From: Isoetes taiwanensis
Taxonomy: Eukaryota > Streptophyta > Lycopodiopsida > Isoetales > Isoetaceae
Length of the DNA: 64,000 bases
Assembly (NCBI GenBank): GCA_021234155.1
Contig: JAJEKV010000096.1
Location: 752,010 to 816,009, forward strand
Direction: 5' to 3'
In this document: piece after piece, positions 22,007-33,354 of the stretch
Layout of the letters: every line of letters starts with the position of its first letter
How positions within the stretch are numbered: the stretch's first letter is position 1
The notes under the pieces: model-generated
What the model was told of the DNA's origin: nothing
Database searches by the model: none
What the model saw: only the letters and a program-made list of their open reading frames with translations
Translations under genes and position numbers: made by a program

Positions 22007-22480
22007 CTTATTTAAATTTAATAGATAGCACTTCAAGGATGTCATTATAAGAATACATGTATTGTTTAATTTTTCTTGATTATTATAATTTGTATAAGTT
22101 TTAATTATATAAGTTTATCTTTAAATTACCTATTTTAATGGTTATCAAGTTATAAAATCTATTTTCAAACTAATTTTATCTATTTAAAATTAGACGTTTC
22201 AAGGATATAAAATTTCAATTTTAAATCTAAAATTTGGAAATCATGATAATTTCTAAATAATATTCGATAGTTTCATTGATGATAAGAATTTCACAATTTA
22301 CAAACTTTTACACTTTTGAAAACACTTTAAGAAAAGTTTTAGGTTGAAATTAATTAAATGATAAAGTTAATGGTTTAATAATAATTATTAAATAATTTAT
22401 TATTGATGAAATAAAATATATTCAAAATTAATCAATAATAAACTATTCAATTTTTTCTTTTAAAAACATAAACACAATTA
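22007..22480. repeat. AT-rich intron-like unit of NLR copy B, first part
   Basis: Homologous to 20381-20880 and 43300-43770. It is interrupted at 22480 by the Copia element and resumes at 28299. No coding potential is seen. Confidence 0.7.
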
Positions 22481-23119
22481 CAATATTTTATTGCACAATC
22501 TTCTTAGGCAGAATGCCACACCTAGGAATGAAAACAAATGCTCAGCTTGCATTATGTGTATGATCTAAGACAGGTCCAAGTGTATCTTGAATAACAGGGG
22601 TTGAAACTTGAGATGCAACTAAGGAGCAATATTAGAACCTAATGGTCTAATGGTCGTGATATTAAAGGGGTAAGGTTAACCATTATGTTTATTGAACCTT
22701 TGAAGCAGGAAGGTTGCCTTATTATTTGAAAGATATGATCGAAGAAATTTCGGGTGGCAAACGTGTATCAAAATTAGAAAGAGCGAACCGATCTGCTAAA
22801 CCGGCTGCTTAACCGTCGAAGTTGATAAGCATAAGAGGAGACCACGAGAACAACATACATAGATCAAACAGGGGACTTCGGCCTCAAGGGGGCAAGCATT
22901 TCCGGATGAAGTATCGAATTATTTGAATGAGTTGTTTACTGACCATTGCCTTGCTACAGTGATTTGTGCTAAATGAATTTTATTCATACCAATGGTTGAA
23001 AGATAAATTGTTGAGTTTGATCTTGCATTATGGAATAAAGTCAATAGTCTCACAAGGTTGTTGATTGATTGAATGAGATTGTAAATCTAAGTGGTAGAAT
23101 TTGTGCTCTAATTCTCACA
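22481..23119 (+). repeat. Copia 5' LTR
   Basis: Nearly identical to 27655-28298, ending TCTCACA. The first bases differ: the 3' LTR starts TGTTGGAATATT, but here CAATATT follows the target duplication directly, so the terminal TGTTGG is replaced by C. Confidence 0.92.
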
Positions 23120-23121
23120 TC

Positions 23122-23133
23122 TGGTATCAGAGC
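23122..23133 (+). promoter_or_regulatory. Copia primer-binding site
   Basis: TGGTATCAGAGC, the classic plant Copia site complementary to initiator tRNA-Met, two bases after the LTR. Confidence 0.9.
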
Positions 23134-23161
23134 AGGTTCAGTGTTAAGGAAGCTATTCAAC

Positions 23162-24523
23162 ATGTCGAGTAGATTTGGAGCAAGCCTTTTAAGTGTTGTT
23201 GAGGTGTACAAGGGAGGTCCTGGTTTCCAAGTGTGGAAGGACTCAATTGTACATATTCTGGAGGTGGAAGACCTTTGGGACCTGGTTAATCCCTTAGGAG
23301 GAAGTTCATCTGGTACTGCCATAAGATCTAATGCAAGTGTTGTTGCAAGATCTGAAGGAGGAGCTAATGAATCAGAAAGCTCAGGAGAGGTAAATTCAGC
23401 AGAATCTCTTGAAGGAACAAAGGGAACTAAATCTGAGTATGCAAGGCTGAAAGAAGCACAAGGAATTATCTCCTCAAAGGTAAGTCCTACCATAAGACTA
23501 AAATTGAGGAACAAGAGTCCAAGAGAAATGTGGATTTATTTGATCAAGCATTTTGAAGAGAAGACATCTTCTCAAATAGATCTGCTTGACAAGGAGCTTA
23601 GAAACCTAAAGTTACATGATGAGGATGATTTGTCAGATTTTTTTAACAAGTTTGACAATATTGTGGCTGATTTGGCTGCTGTTGGAGTAGACTTGTCTGA
23701 AAGATTTCAAGTTCTAGCCATAGCTAGGGCAGTGATCGAAAATGAGCTATTGGGCCTGTTTATAAGGAATGTTGCCAAGAATAGGGATGAGGCAGAAAAC
23801 ATTCTGAGAACTGAAGTAGAGCAAAAGAAAGTTGCTAAAACCAATGATGAAGAGGCAACCGAGATCTTATATGCTGGAAAGAAAGGGAAAAGCCCAAACA
23901 AGAAAATAGTTTGCTACAATTGCAATGAGGAAGGGCATATGAAGAATAATTGCCCAAAATTGAGAAAAGATTTTAACTGCTATAACTGTGGTGGCAGGGG
24001 GCATTTAGCAGCTAAATGTCCAACACCAAAGGATTACAAAGGCAAAGGGAAAAAAGGAGATGCAAGGGGAAAAGGGGGAAGAAAATCTGCTGGAACTTTC
24101 ATTGCTAAAGAACATGGAGATGAAGATAAAGAGTGCACTGAAGATGAGGAAGAGGTAACTAGTGAATTTGCTGTGCTTGATGAAAAGGTTGCTAACAAAG
24201 GTTCTCATTCTCTTGTAGTTGATAGTGGAGCTGAAAGATCAGTAGTGCAAACTACTGATCTACTCAAGAGAGTTTCAAAAAATCATACAAGGAGTGTACA
24301 AGTGGGAAATAGAGCCTTACAAGCTATTGAAGCAAGGGGTTTATTGCAGTTGACAGATTTAGATGGAAATGTAGTTGACATTGAAAATGTTTTATGCGTG
24401 CCTAGCATAATAAAAAACTTGATTTCTATTAGTCAGTTGGTAGATCTTGGCTATAGAGTCAGAAAAGAAGTTTATTGCCAAACGTGTAGGAAATCTCTTT
24501 CAGCTGGAAAATTCAGTTTATAA
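23162..24523 (+). pseudogene. Copia gag and protease
   Basis: The start MSSRFGASLL (23162) is chosen because the upstream open frame is LTR and primer site. It holds the gag core of the UBN2/Copia type (FEEKTSSQIDLLDKELRNLK, DEDDLSDFFNKFD). Two CCHC knuckles follow (CYNCNEEGHMKNNC, CYNCGGRGHLAAKC), then the aspartic protease with LVVDSGAERSVV. The frame is correct to about 24450 (ISISQLVDLGYRV), then a one-base shift sends it to a stop at 24523, while integrase continues in another frame. Confidence 0.9.
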
Positions 24524-26252
24524 TGAGGTTAATGCTGTGTGCACTTCAGATTTCAAACTGTGGCACAACAGGTTAGCACATACCCATTTCAACAATATTA
24601 AAGGATTAACTAAGAAAGGTTGGATTGAATGTCATAGTGCAGACTCAGGAAAATTAGTTTGTGAGGGATGTGCACTAGGAAAACTAAACAGGTTACCTTT
24701 TAAAAGAAGCAAGAATAGAGCAGAAGAGATATTGGAGCTTGTGCACACTGATTTGTGTGGGCCTCTCAATGTGAAAGGTAAAACAAACAAAAGATACTTC
24801 ATATCTTTCATAGATGATCATTCTAGAAAATGCAAATGTTATTGTTTGGAAAGAAAATCACAAGCATTGAATGCTTTCAAGCATTATGTGACTGAAATGG
24901 AAAGACAAATAGGAAAAAAGGTGAAGTGTATTCGATCTGATAGGGGAGGAGAATATCTTTCCACAAAATTTAGACTTTTTTGCATTGCTAATGGGATAAA
25001 AAGGCAATTGACTTGTAGGTATACTCCTCAACAAAATGGTGTTGCAGAAAGAAGGAACATGACCTTGATGGATGCTGTCAGATCTATGATCAAAGCTAGT
25101 GGTTTACCTAACTATTTATGGGAGGAGGCCTTAAAGACTGCTGTCACTATACAAAACAAACTGCCAACTTCAAGCTTGCAAGGTAAGATCCCTGAACTTG
25201 TATGGTCAAGTAGCAAGAATGTTATAGATTATGACATGTTTAAGGTATATGGTTGTTTGGCATACACTCACATACCCTCTGAATTGAGAAGGAAATTGGA
25301 CAACAAAGCAGAAATAGGCTTTTTGGTAGGATATGATGAGGAAAGTAAGGGGTTCAGAATTTTTATCCCAAGCTCGAGGTCAGTAGTGGTCAGCAGGGAT
25401 GTACTATTTAATGAAAATGTGGTTTATAAAGATAGGCAGCTTAAGATAAAATCTGAACAAAACAGGGACACTATTCAAGAAACCTACAAAAAACCATTGG
25501 ACACTATATTAGATGCTGATGATGATGAAATAAAACAAGAAGAACATCCAAAGGATACAGCAGTAGTAGAAGAGGACACAGTAGAGAGAAACACTGAAGT
25601 ACCAAGTGTTAAAGTTAGAAGAAAAACACAAGCTGAAAAGTTATTAGAGGAAGCTAATATAGACAAAGAAACTTATGGAAGGAATGACACAGGGAGGAGA
25701 GGGAGAATTGAAGCCTTAGGTCATGATTATGATCAAATTATGGCACTAGTGGCAGATCAAGAAATTCCAAGAACAGTTGATGATGCATTAAATTGTCCAG
25801 ACAAAGACAGGTGGAGAGAAGCAATGAATGATGAGCTTTCTTCATTCGAGGAAACTGAAACATATGAACTTGTTGACTGCCCAACTGATAACAACATAAT
25901 TGGAAGTAAATGGATCTTTAAAATTAAAGAAGGAGTAGATGGTGGAAAAAAATATAAAGCTCGCCTTGTTGCTCAAGGATTTACACAAAAGAAAGGGAGA
26001 GATATTGAAGAGACCTACTCACCCATTGTCAAACTTACAAGTATAAGAGTACTTTTGGGATTAGCAAATGCTTTAGATCTAGAGCTGCATCACATGGATG
26101 TGAAAACAGCATTTCTCAATGCAAGATTGGAGGAAAAAGTTTACATGAAGCAAGCTCCAGGGTATGAAAAAGGCAAAAATAAGGTTTGGAGGCTGAATAG
26201 GGCAGTTTATGGTCTCAAACAGGCTCCTAGGGAATGGTATTTGTGCAATTAA
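24447..26252 (+). pseudogene. Copia integrase and RT N-terminal half
   Basis: GAG-pre-integrase zinc region (LWHNRLAHTHFNNIKGL, CEGCALGKLNRLPF), then the integrase core: HTDLCGPLNV (D), RSDRGGEYLS (D), QQNGVAERRN (E). Then come the linker and RT beginning DRWREAMNDELSSFEETETY, SKWIFKIKEG, and MDVKTAFLNARLEEKVYMKQ (first catalytic D). The frame shifts by one base after GLKQAPREWYL near 26245, so the rest of RT lies in 26209-27297. Confidence 0.9.
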
Positions 26253-27297
26253 TAATTATCTTAAAGATCAGGGCTTTGAAAAACTACAAAATGATGGCAA
26301 TATATATAGATACAATGTGGGGAATAAGTATTGTATTATTGCTAATGATTGTATCATGATTGCTAATGATACAAAGACACTAGAGTTATGCAAAAACATA
26401 CTGAAGGCCAGATATAAGATGACGGATTTGGGAGAGTTGAAACATTTTCTAGGAATTGAGGTTACAAGAAATAGAGAAAAGAATTGGCTGAAATTATCTC
26501 AGGGCAAGCATATTGATAATATGTTGAACAGATTTAATATGGGAGATGCACATATTGTGAAAACACCAGTTGTCCCAGGGCATAGACTGACAGCAGAAAA
26601 AGAGATGACAGAAAAAGAGATTAAAGAGATGGAGAATACACCATACAGGGAGTTAATTGGATGCCTATTATATTTGGCTAACAATAGCAGGCCAGATATA
26701 TCTTATGTAGTTAACATTTTGAGCAGAAAATGCAACAATCCAACAAGAGAACACTGGCTGGCAGGGAAAAGAGTGTTAAAATATCTAAAAGGTACTAGGG
26801 ATCAAGGAATAATGTATGATTCAAAAGATCTCAATATTCATGCCTATAGTGATGCAGACTGGGGTGGGGATCTAGCATCACGAAAATCCACTTCAGGCTT
26901 TGTAGTATTCCTAGCAGGAGGAGCAGTAAATTGGAAATGTAAAAAACAGAGTGCAATAGCACTTTCTTCTGCTGAGGCTGAATATGCAGCATCTTCTTTA
27001 GTGGCAAGGGAGATTGCATGGTTGAGAAGGTTGTTAGAAGAATTGAATTGTAAACAGGAGGCACCTACAGAAATTTTCACTGACTCACAAAGTTGTATAG
27101 CAATTGCAAAAAATCCCATTGATCATGAGAGAACAAAACATATTGAGCTAAGTATGCATTTTGTGAGGGATTTGGTTTCAAAAAATTGTGTTAAACTAGT
27201 ATATGTGAACACATCAGAGCAAATAGCAGACGTGTTCACAAAAGCTTTGTCAGAAAGCAAATTCATACTGTTCAGAAATGCACTTAAAGTTCTATGA
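26209..27297 (+). pseudogene. Copia RT C-terminal half and RNase H
   Basis: Starts after the frameshift with AINNYLKDQGFEKL. Where the RT active site YVDD is expected, the sequence reads IAND, so the first catalytic aspartate is asparagine. Downstream RT is normal (DLGELKHFLGIEV). RNase H motifs are YSDADWGGD, LSSAEAEYAA, TDSQSCIAIA and HIELSMHFVRD. It ends KALKVL at 27297. An element with this RT could not have copied itself without help from another element. Confidence 0.9.
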
Positions 27298-27414
27298 TAC
27301 AATGGAGGAGGAGAAAGTTTACTGGACAGTGCATATTCTGCTTGAACTCGGGTTCTTATCAGAAAGAAATGTGTGACTTTGAAATGTGTAACTTATGCAC
27401 AAAATATAGCTCAT

Positions 27415-27498
27415 AAATGTAGTGCAGTACAGACTTGCACAAGACATTTGCTATAGTTCAGAAATGTAGTGCAGTACAGACTTGCACAAGACATTTGC
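27415..27498 (+). repeat. Two-copy direct repeat before the Copia 3' LTR
   Basis: A 37-bp word beginning AAATGTAGTGCAGTACAGAC occurs at 27415-27451 and 27462-27498 in the non-coding region between RNase H and the 3' LTR. Confidence 0.85.
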
Positions 27499-27644
27499 AG
27501 TTGCTGCATAAGATGTTTAAAACAGAAGCTTTATGAAAAGAATTGTGCAGCATGGGCTTAAAGCCTTATTTACAGAACAGTGCAGTTCAGACATGCATAT
27601 TACTGTTTATATTGTACAGAATTAGTATCATAAGATTATGCAAT

Positions 27645-27654
27645 AAAGGAGGAG
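27645..27654 (+). promoter_or_regulatory. Copia polypurine tract
   Basis: AAAGGAGGAG directly before the 3' LTR start (TGTTGG). This is the expected plus-strand primer. Confidence 0.88.
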
Positions 27655-28298
27655 TGTTGGAATATTTTATTGCACAATCTTCTTAGGCAGAATGCCACAC
27701 CTAGGAATGAAAACAAATGCTCAGCTTGCATTATGTGTATGATCTAAGACAGGTCCAAGTGTATCTTGAATAACAGGGGTTGAAACTTGAGATGCAACTA
27801 AGGAGCAATATTAGAACTTAATGGTCTAATGGTCGTGATATTAAAGGGGTAAGGTTAACCATTATGTTTATTGAACCTTTGAAGCAGGAAGGTTGCCTTA
27901 TTATTTGAAAGATATGATCGAAGAAATTTCGGTTGGCAAACGTGAATCAAAATTAGAAAGAGCGAACCGATCTGCTAAACCGGCTGCTTAACCGTCGAAG
28001 TTGATAAGCATAAGAGGAGACCACGAGAACAACATACATAGATCAAACAGGGGACTTCGGCCTCAAGGGGGCAAGCATTTCCGGATGAAGTATCGAATTA
28101 TTTGAATGAGTTGTTTACTGACCATTGCCTTGCTACAGTGATTTGTGCTAAATGAATTTTATTCATACCAGTGGTTGAAAGATAAATTGTTGAGTTTGAT
28201 CTTGCATTATGGAATAAAGTCAATAGTCTCACAAGGTTGTTGATTGATTGAATGAGATTGTAAATCTAAGTGGTAGAATTTGTGCTCTAATTCTCACA
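27655..28298 (+). repeat. Copia 3' LTR
   Basis: 644 bp, TGTTGG to TCTCACA, followed by AATTA. It keeps the normal TG start that the 5' LTR has lost. Confidence 0.93.
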
Positions 28299-28570
28299 AA
28301 TTATTCATAATTTATACATAAACGTAATCATTTAATTAAGTTGAATTTAAAACTTTCTTTAAATATTTTAAAACAATGACATTTTAATCATACAGAGTTT
28401 ATCTTAGATGAAAATTTAATTCTAAATAAACTAAAGTGAAAATTAGTTTAGAAAGCAATTTTATGCTTCAATAACCATCATACTGTGATCAATAAGAGTA
28501 AAAATATATATAATCTTATCATGGCATCCTTGATTTGAATAAGTCCAAGTTTTCTTGGATACGTCATTAA
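28299..28570. repeat. AT-rich intron-like unit of NLR copy B, second part
   Basis: Resumes the homology to 20885-21150 after the Copia element. It ends at GATACGTC near 28566, the same point where the copy A unit meets copy B. Sequence beyond is unrelated to the NLR unit. Confidence 0.7.
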
Positions 28571-29565
28571 GCTTCTATTCTGCTCTTTCAAGGTTTTGAA
28601 GCTGGTTAGCATCTTCAAATACCCCTTTCTTGTCTTCTAGTTTTGACAAGATGTTTGTTTGGAGTTGATTAGGTTATTTCCCTATCTCCAACTCTTAAGG
28701 ATCTGGCTCCCATACTGTCCATCTTCACCATACCTAAGAATTGAGCTTCATGCAAGAGAATTGGGGCAAACAGTTTCTAAGCTCTTCGCAAATATTGAGT
28801 CTAAGGTTGCATCTGCATTGGCCAATCCATTAATATAGTGTTGAATCAGTCTATAATTGCTCCATGAAATCCTAATATGGTTATAACTTGATCATAATCA
28901 GAGCCCAAGATCTCCAGCAGTAAGATGTGAGACCTGATATTCAAGACACTAAAACTGCATCAAAAAAATTCATGCTCCATTTTGGCCGCTTCTTTCCCTA
29001 TTTTGCAATACAACATTTTACTTTAGAGTTAAGGTCAATAAAAAAAGGAAATATATGCATAGCTCCGTTGGTAAGGTCATGGAACATATAATGCGTACGT
29101 TTTTTGTTCATTTCCGTAGAAAAATGGCAAGCGGCACACAAATTAAGAGCAATATTGGAGCTATAGAATTTTTATGAATATATAAAGCACAAAAGCAGAC
29201 AATGCAAGCAATGCTGGAGCTAGAGAATTTTTACGAATATATAAAGCAACAAAAACAGGCAATGCTAGAGAATTTTTATGAGCATATAGAGAATATCTAG
29301 CATAATAACAGGGGGTTTTTTTAATATTTTTGTACACGTTTTCCAATGGTTTTACTATGATTTAGAGGTCGTATTGCGTGCAGTGTACTAATGCGTACAT
29401 CTAGAGTGCACACTAAATTTTTATCTTTTAATTCCACTTTCGTATGGTTTGACCCATGTTTCCATGACATCCGATTTCTCACACGCCATTCCAACGGCTA
29501 AGATCAACCCTGTTACTTTAAATCTAAGGGTGCATATTTTTTTTTTTTGTTATTTTTCCTCACAT
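28571..29565. other. Intergenic, short local repeats only
   Basis: No gene recognised. 29155-29300 contains two to three degenerate direct repeats of a word around AGAATTTTTATGAATATATA and GCAATGCTGGAGCTA. Confidence 0.4.
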
Positions 29566-30211
29566 CTAGGAGGTTACATGCAGATGTCGAGCTCTTAGTT
29601 TTAGGGTTTGTCTTCTTTTCTCTTGTTTTTCTAAGTTCTTTGCCCTAGTTTTCGCTCTGGTGATTGACGATGCGATCCGACCTCCTGCCTTTGTGCTTTT
29701 GGATTTTATGAGATGGGCGTAGGCTGTGCGCTTTTGTGCCACCATTTTCCACTTGAGACTTGTATTCTGTCCTCTCATCCTCAAGCTCGTCAAAATCCTT
29801 ATCATTTGCTGGAAAACCTTCCTCTGTAAATTCTTGGTTCTCGGCAGACCTCTTCTTGTTCGACCCTTTTCATTGCCATATAATCCGCAGGGCCCCTTTT
29901 TTTTAATTCTATGATTGCTGTGGTGAGTTTCAAGCCTTTCATTTTTTGATTCGACACAGATGGGTTCACTGCAAAGTCTAGACATAGCTATATTGCCCTG
30001 GCTTTCAGATTTTATCTCCCTGCCAGAACACTCAGATCCGCTTGCAGCAGAGGACCCAACAACTGCACCCAAAATTGCTCTCACCTTCTTGCTATCCATC
30101 ATTTTGCTGATAATCCCAGGCCTAGACTCTCCAAGCAGACCACAGGAATGCCCATTTTCTTCCGACCCAGCATTCGATTCTTCATCATCCTCCCTGCTGC
30201 TTGCAAACTAA
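29566..30211 (-). pseudogene. Possible unidentified coding remnant
   Basis: A minus-strand frame is open from about 30208 to 29566. Its first ~100 residues look protein-like (EESNAGSEENGHSCGLLG, KKVRAILGAVVGSSAASGSE). A different minus frame over 29600-29860 is also protein-like and acidic/basic (NDKDFDELEDERTEYKSQ). This suggests a gene remnant with a frameshift. No family is recognised. It lies just upstream of, and opposite to, the thioredoxin-like pseudogene, so it could also be its 5' leader read backwards. Confidence 0.25.
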
Positions 30212-30248
30212 AGTTAGCTTTCTGAGGGATAATTGAGTTTCTGGTGGA

Positions 30249-31300
30249 TTGCAGATTGCAGAAGATGCTGGTCCTAGCAAGAATAAGAGCCGGAGAGGAG
30301 GATTAGAGGGCACAGGAGTGCCACTGCCCATTAACTTAAATGGAAACCTTGTTAGTGCTCACAATGACTCTGAGCTTAGCAGCCTTATCCAGCAAAATCG
30401 GACTTCAAAACGACCGGTAAGTGCACAACAGTCTTTTCTAGGTAAAAAATTACGGAAAAATGAGAAAGCTCAACTTCTTAAAGTCTTCTGGAGAACATAT
30501 GTAGCCTCTGATATTTTACCTTGTGGCTTTTTGTACATCTGGTATACAACAAATTAATACCTCAGGATGGAAGGGAATAGCTTCGACCCCAAGCTTAATG
30601 CAACATATATATGTCTCCGAATATACAATTTGATGACTTGTAGCATCTTTAGTATGCTCCAGTGCATCATTTGTTCCCATATATATAGAACTAGAAGCGC
30701 TTGAATCTCGTTTCCATGAATAGGTGGAATTTGCACCTTAGGCATTATTTTATTGCTTACCATATCGAATGATGATATCTGCCTCTAATACAGAGTAAAA
30801 ATCTCACAGATCTTCATTTTTGACAAATTATTTTACTGTTGTTTGGTTGCGAGTAAAGGTGATGTGAAATTGAAAATATTGGTCCTTAAAGTTGGGTAAA
30901 GGAAGGCAGGTTGGAGAAGAGATTGTTTGTTATAATTCTGTGTTGTTGGAATAATTTCTGACAGGATGAAACTTGTGCACGCCGTAGTGAGCTATGGAGC
31001 ATGTTGGTATTTCTTTTCAATTTTGTGATTCGAGGTTTTGCTTTTGATGCTGGCTTATGCATGCTTGAACGAATAGGTGTTATATCTGCAAACAAATGCT
31101 TCCGACATTTTGCAATCTTAGCAATGACCATCCATCAACTTCATTCATTAATGCTGACATCGATGAATGTCCAGAAGAAACAAAGGACATACGCTACACT
31201 CCAACATTCAGCTTCTACCAGAATGGTGAAAAAGTGGATGAATTTTATGGCATTCTTGATATGACTTGGACAGCCTGATGGAGCATAGACTTCTGTGGAT
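30249..31300 (+). pseudogene. TRXL3-3: Thioredoxin-like 3-3 homologue, probably a pseudogene
   Basis: Three exons can be placed. Exon A (about 30252-30416) encodes GLEGTGVPLPINLNGNL and SSLIQQNRTSKRP with a good donor GTAAGT. Exon B (30981-31006) encodes AVVSYGACW. Exon C (31077 on) completes the active site as W-C-Y-I-C and gives MLPTFCNLSNDHPSTSF, ADIDECPEE, and IRYTPTFSFYQNGEKVDEF. The order matches plant thioredoxin-like 3-3 as I recall it. Two defects are visible. Bases before exon B read GTGCAC where an AG acceptor is needed. A frameshift near 31262 puts LDSLMEHRLLWIAK, the expected C-terminus, in another frame. The first coding exon is not located (exon A follows a GATTGCAG acceptor). 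If functional it would be a small redox protein. Confidence 0.7.
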
Positions 31301-32060
31301 AGCTAAGTCCAAACTTTTACAAAACTTTTGCAATGGTTACAAAGAAGACCGAAAATGGAATTGGTACAAGAGAGATTGGTAATTCCTAGTATATACTCAG
31401 TCTCTTTTGTCGTTTCTGGTCCGTTGACATTTTGTATTAATCTATTTGTCTATTGTTCAAAAGTCGATGTACAATGGAAAGTGGTGCATCTTATGTTTTT
31501 TAAAACATGTGAGAATGCCTTGTAGTTGCATTAACAAGCAACTTTGCCATGGTGCAGAAAAAGCTACATGTTGAACTTTTGCGTGCTGATTGGAAACAAT
31601 CTCTTTGGGTGTGATTAGCAATTAAAGTTAGAGACATCGAAAATGTCTTTATAACGAACATAACTCCTATGCTTTTCTAAGAACTTGCTACAGGACTAGG
31701 TTGCTTATGTTACTGACAAGAGCGAAGCATTTGATAATAAAAAATATTAACATGGGTTACCATTTGTCTATTATAATGATAGATATTATGTCACACTTAA
31801 TATTAGGACTTTGAATGTATTAGCTCTACTACCATTTTCTATTATGATTCATATGCACTAAGGAATCTCCATGCACAGATATTATATGCACAATATTACA
31901 TGCATTAAGGAGTCTCCATGCACAGATATTACATGCACAATATTACATGCAGAAGTGTTTCTAAAATTGTTACATGCATTTATGGATTTTTTTAGTGCCC
32001 TTCCATCCATCATTAGAGTATTAGGTAATGTCTATATGTACACCCCTACGACATCCTTAA
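31301..32060. other. Non-coding, with a short tandem duplication
   Basis: 3' flank of the thioredoxin-like pseudogene. 31854-31953 holds two copies of a ~48-bp unit around TCTCCATGCACAGATATTA. No gene seen. Confidence 0.5.
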
Positions 32061-32560
32061 GGCCCCGAAGGGGCCAAAATTTTTTTTAGTTAACACAAAC
32101 TATTAACACACAACTACCATTAATATTATTAACACAAACCATTGCATTAGACACATTTAAATTAAAATCCCCGTTAAACCCCCTTTGATTTAGGTGCATA
32201 TTCACACGGGGGGTTACTCCGGGCAACGAGAGCTGTCGGATGGGCATATTTGTCCTTTATTCCAAGATCTGGACCGTACATAGCGATCCTCGTTTGTGGG
32301 GTATGCATGTACAAGTTTTTGTATACTATATATTAAGGTTTGCAAAATACTATAAGGTTTGAGAATATGTACTTAATGGTGTTAATTTTGTACATGTATT
32401 GTAAATTTTTTGGGGCTCTCGTTGCCCTACGTAACCCCCCGTGTGAATATGCACCCAAACCAAAGGGGGTTTAACGGGGATTTTAATTTAAATGTGTCTA
32501 ATGCAATGGTTTGTGTTAATAATATTAATGGTAGTTGTGTGTTAATAGTTTGTGTTAACA
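32061..32560. mobile_element. Foldback element with ~140-bp inverted arms
   Basis: The left arm (32089-32230) and right arm (32415-32560) are near-perfect reverse complements. Both contain GTTAACACAAACTATTAACA at the outer end, then CCCCGTTAAACCCCCTTTG and ATATTCACACGGGG, and the inner CGAGAGC. The ~185-bp loop has no frame. The same arm sequence recurs in the composite element at 45598-47800, so this is a family. No transposase is encoded. The target duplication is not clear. Confidence 0.75.
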
Positions 32561-32689
32561 TAACCAGGCGATGCCTTAACAAACATATGGAAAATGTCTT
32601 AGCGGGAAAATGTCGAATAATCATCAATAGGTTAGTAGCTCACTTGAGGTGGAAGCACATGTCTATTAGATCATGGTTTTCGCGTTAGG

Positions 32690-33335
32690 CCGCCGATGGA
32701 CTTTGAGGTGCGGAGTGGGGCAGGGACCCCGCTGAGGTGAGCGAGGTGAGGCCGCTGATGGACTCGGGGAGACAGATAGAGAGTCACACCCACTGAGCTA
32801 GAGTGATCGCAGGGAGACGAGGGTGCTGATGGACTCCTGGGAGGGCGTGACAGAAGAAGCACACCTGAAGGTCGAAAGGACCGCAGGAGGTGAGGCCGCC
32901 GATGGACTCCTCGGATGGCGCATAAGGATCCGCAAAAGGCAAGGTCAAGCGATCGTAGGGAAGTGAGGCCGCCAATGGACTCCGGGAGGGCTAACAGGGA
33001 CTTGCACCAGTTAAGGCGGAGCGATCGCAGGGAAGCGAGGCTATCGATGGAATCGGGGAGGGCGGACAGGAAGAAGCACCAGCCGAGGCGGAGTGACCGC
33101 AGGGAGGCGACGCCGCCGATGGACTGGGAAGGGCAGACAAGCACAAGCACCCATCGAGGTCGAACCACTCTAACGAGGCGAGGCTGTCAATGGACTCGGG
33201 CAGGAAGGACAGGGACCTGCACCTGCCGAGGGCCGAGCAACTGCAGGGAGGAGAGGCCGCCGATGGACTCGGGGAGGGCGGACAGGGACCCGCACCAGTC
33301 GAGGCGTAGCAATCGCAGGGAGACGAGGCAGCCGA
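32690..33335 (-). pseudogene. NLR leucine-rich repeats, distal part (copy C)
   Basis: About nine GC-rich ~72-bp units on the minus strand, each coding a 24-residue LRR of the form LPESIGGLTSLRSLDLAFCG. The units are similar at the DNA level (GCCGATGGACTCGGGGAGGG recurs on the plus strand). The frame changes at least twice, near 33235 and 33150, and again near 32900, so it is decayed. At 33335 the LRR frame continues across the CACTA element into 42064 (SALPESI then GCLVSLRLLRLDW). These repeats would sense ligands or effectors in a functional NLR. Confidence 0.8.
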
Positions 33336-33354
33336 CACAACAAGAGAATGGACA

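Larger units (their letters stand above)
22481..28298 (+). mobile_element. Ty1/Copia LTR retrotransposon, young but defective
   Basis: 5.8-kb element with two LTRs, a tRNA-Met-type primer site, gag-protease-integrase-RT-RNase H order (diagnostic of Copia), and a polypurine tract. The target duplication AATTA lies at 22476-22480 and 28299-28303. The intact target is visible in copy C at about 43765-43775. The LTRs differ at about four internal positions, so insertion was recent. Two frameshifts and a mutated RT active site mean it needed help or has decayed since. Confidence 0.95.

Noticed and set aside
29050-29120. tRNA or SINE A-box-like sequence (TAGCTCCGTTGGTAAGG)
   Set aside because: No B box, no cloverleaf, and no repeated copy or tail was found.
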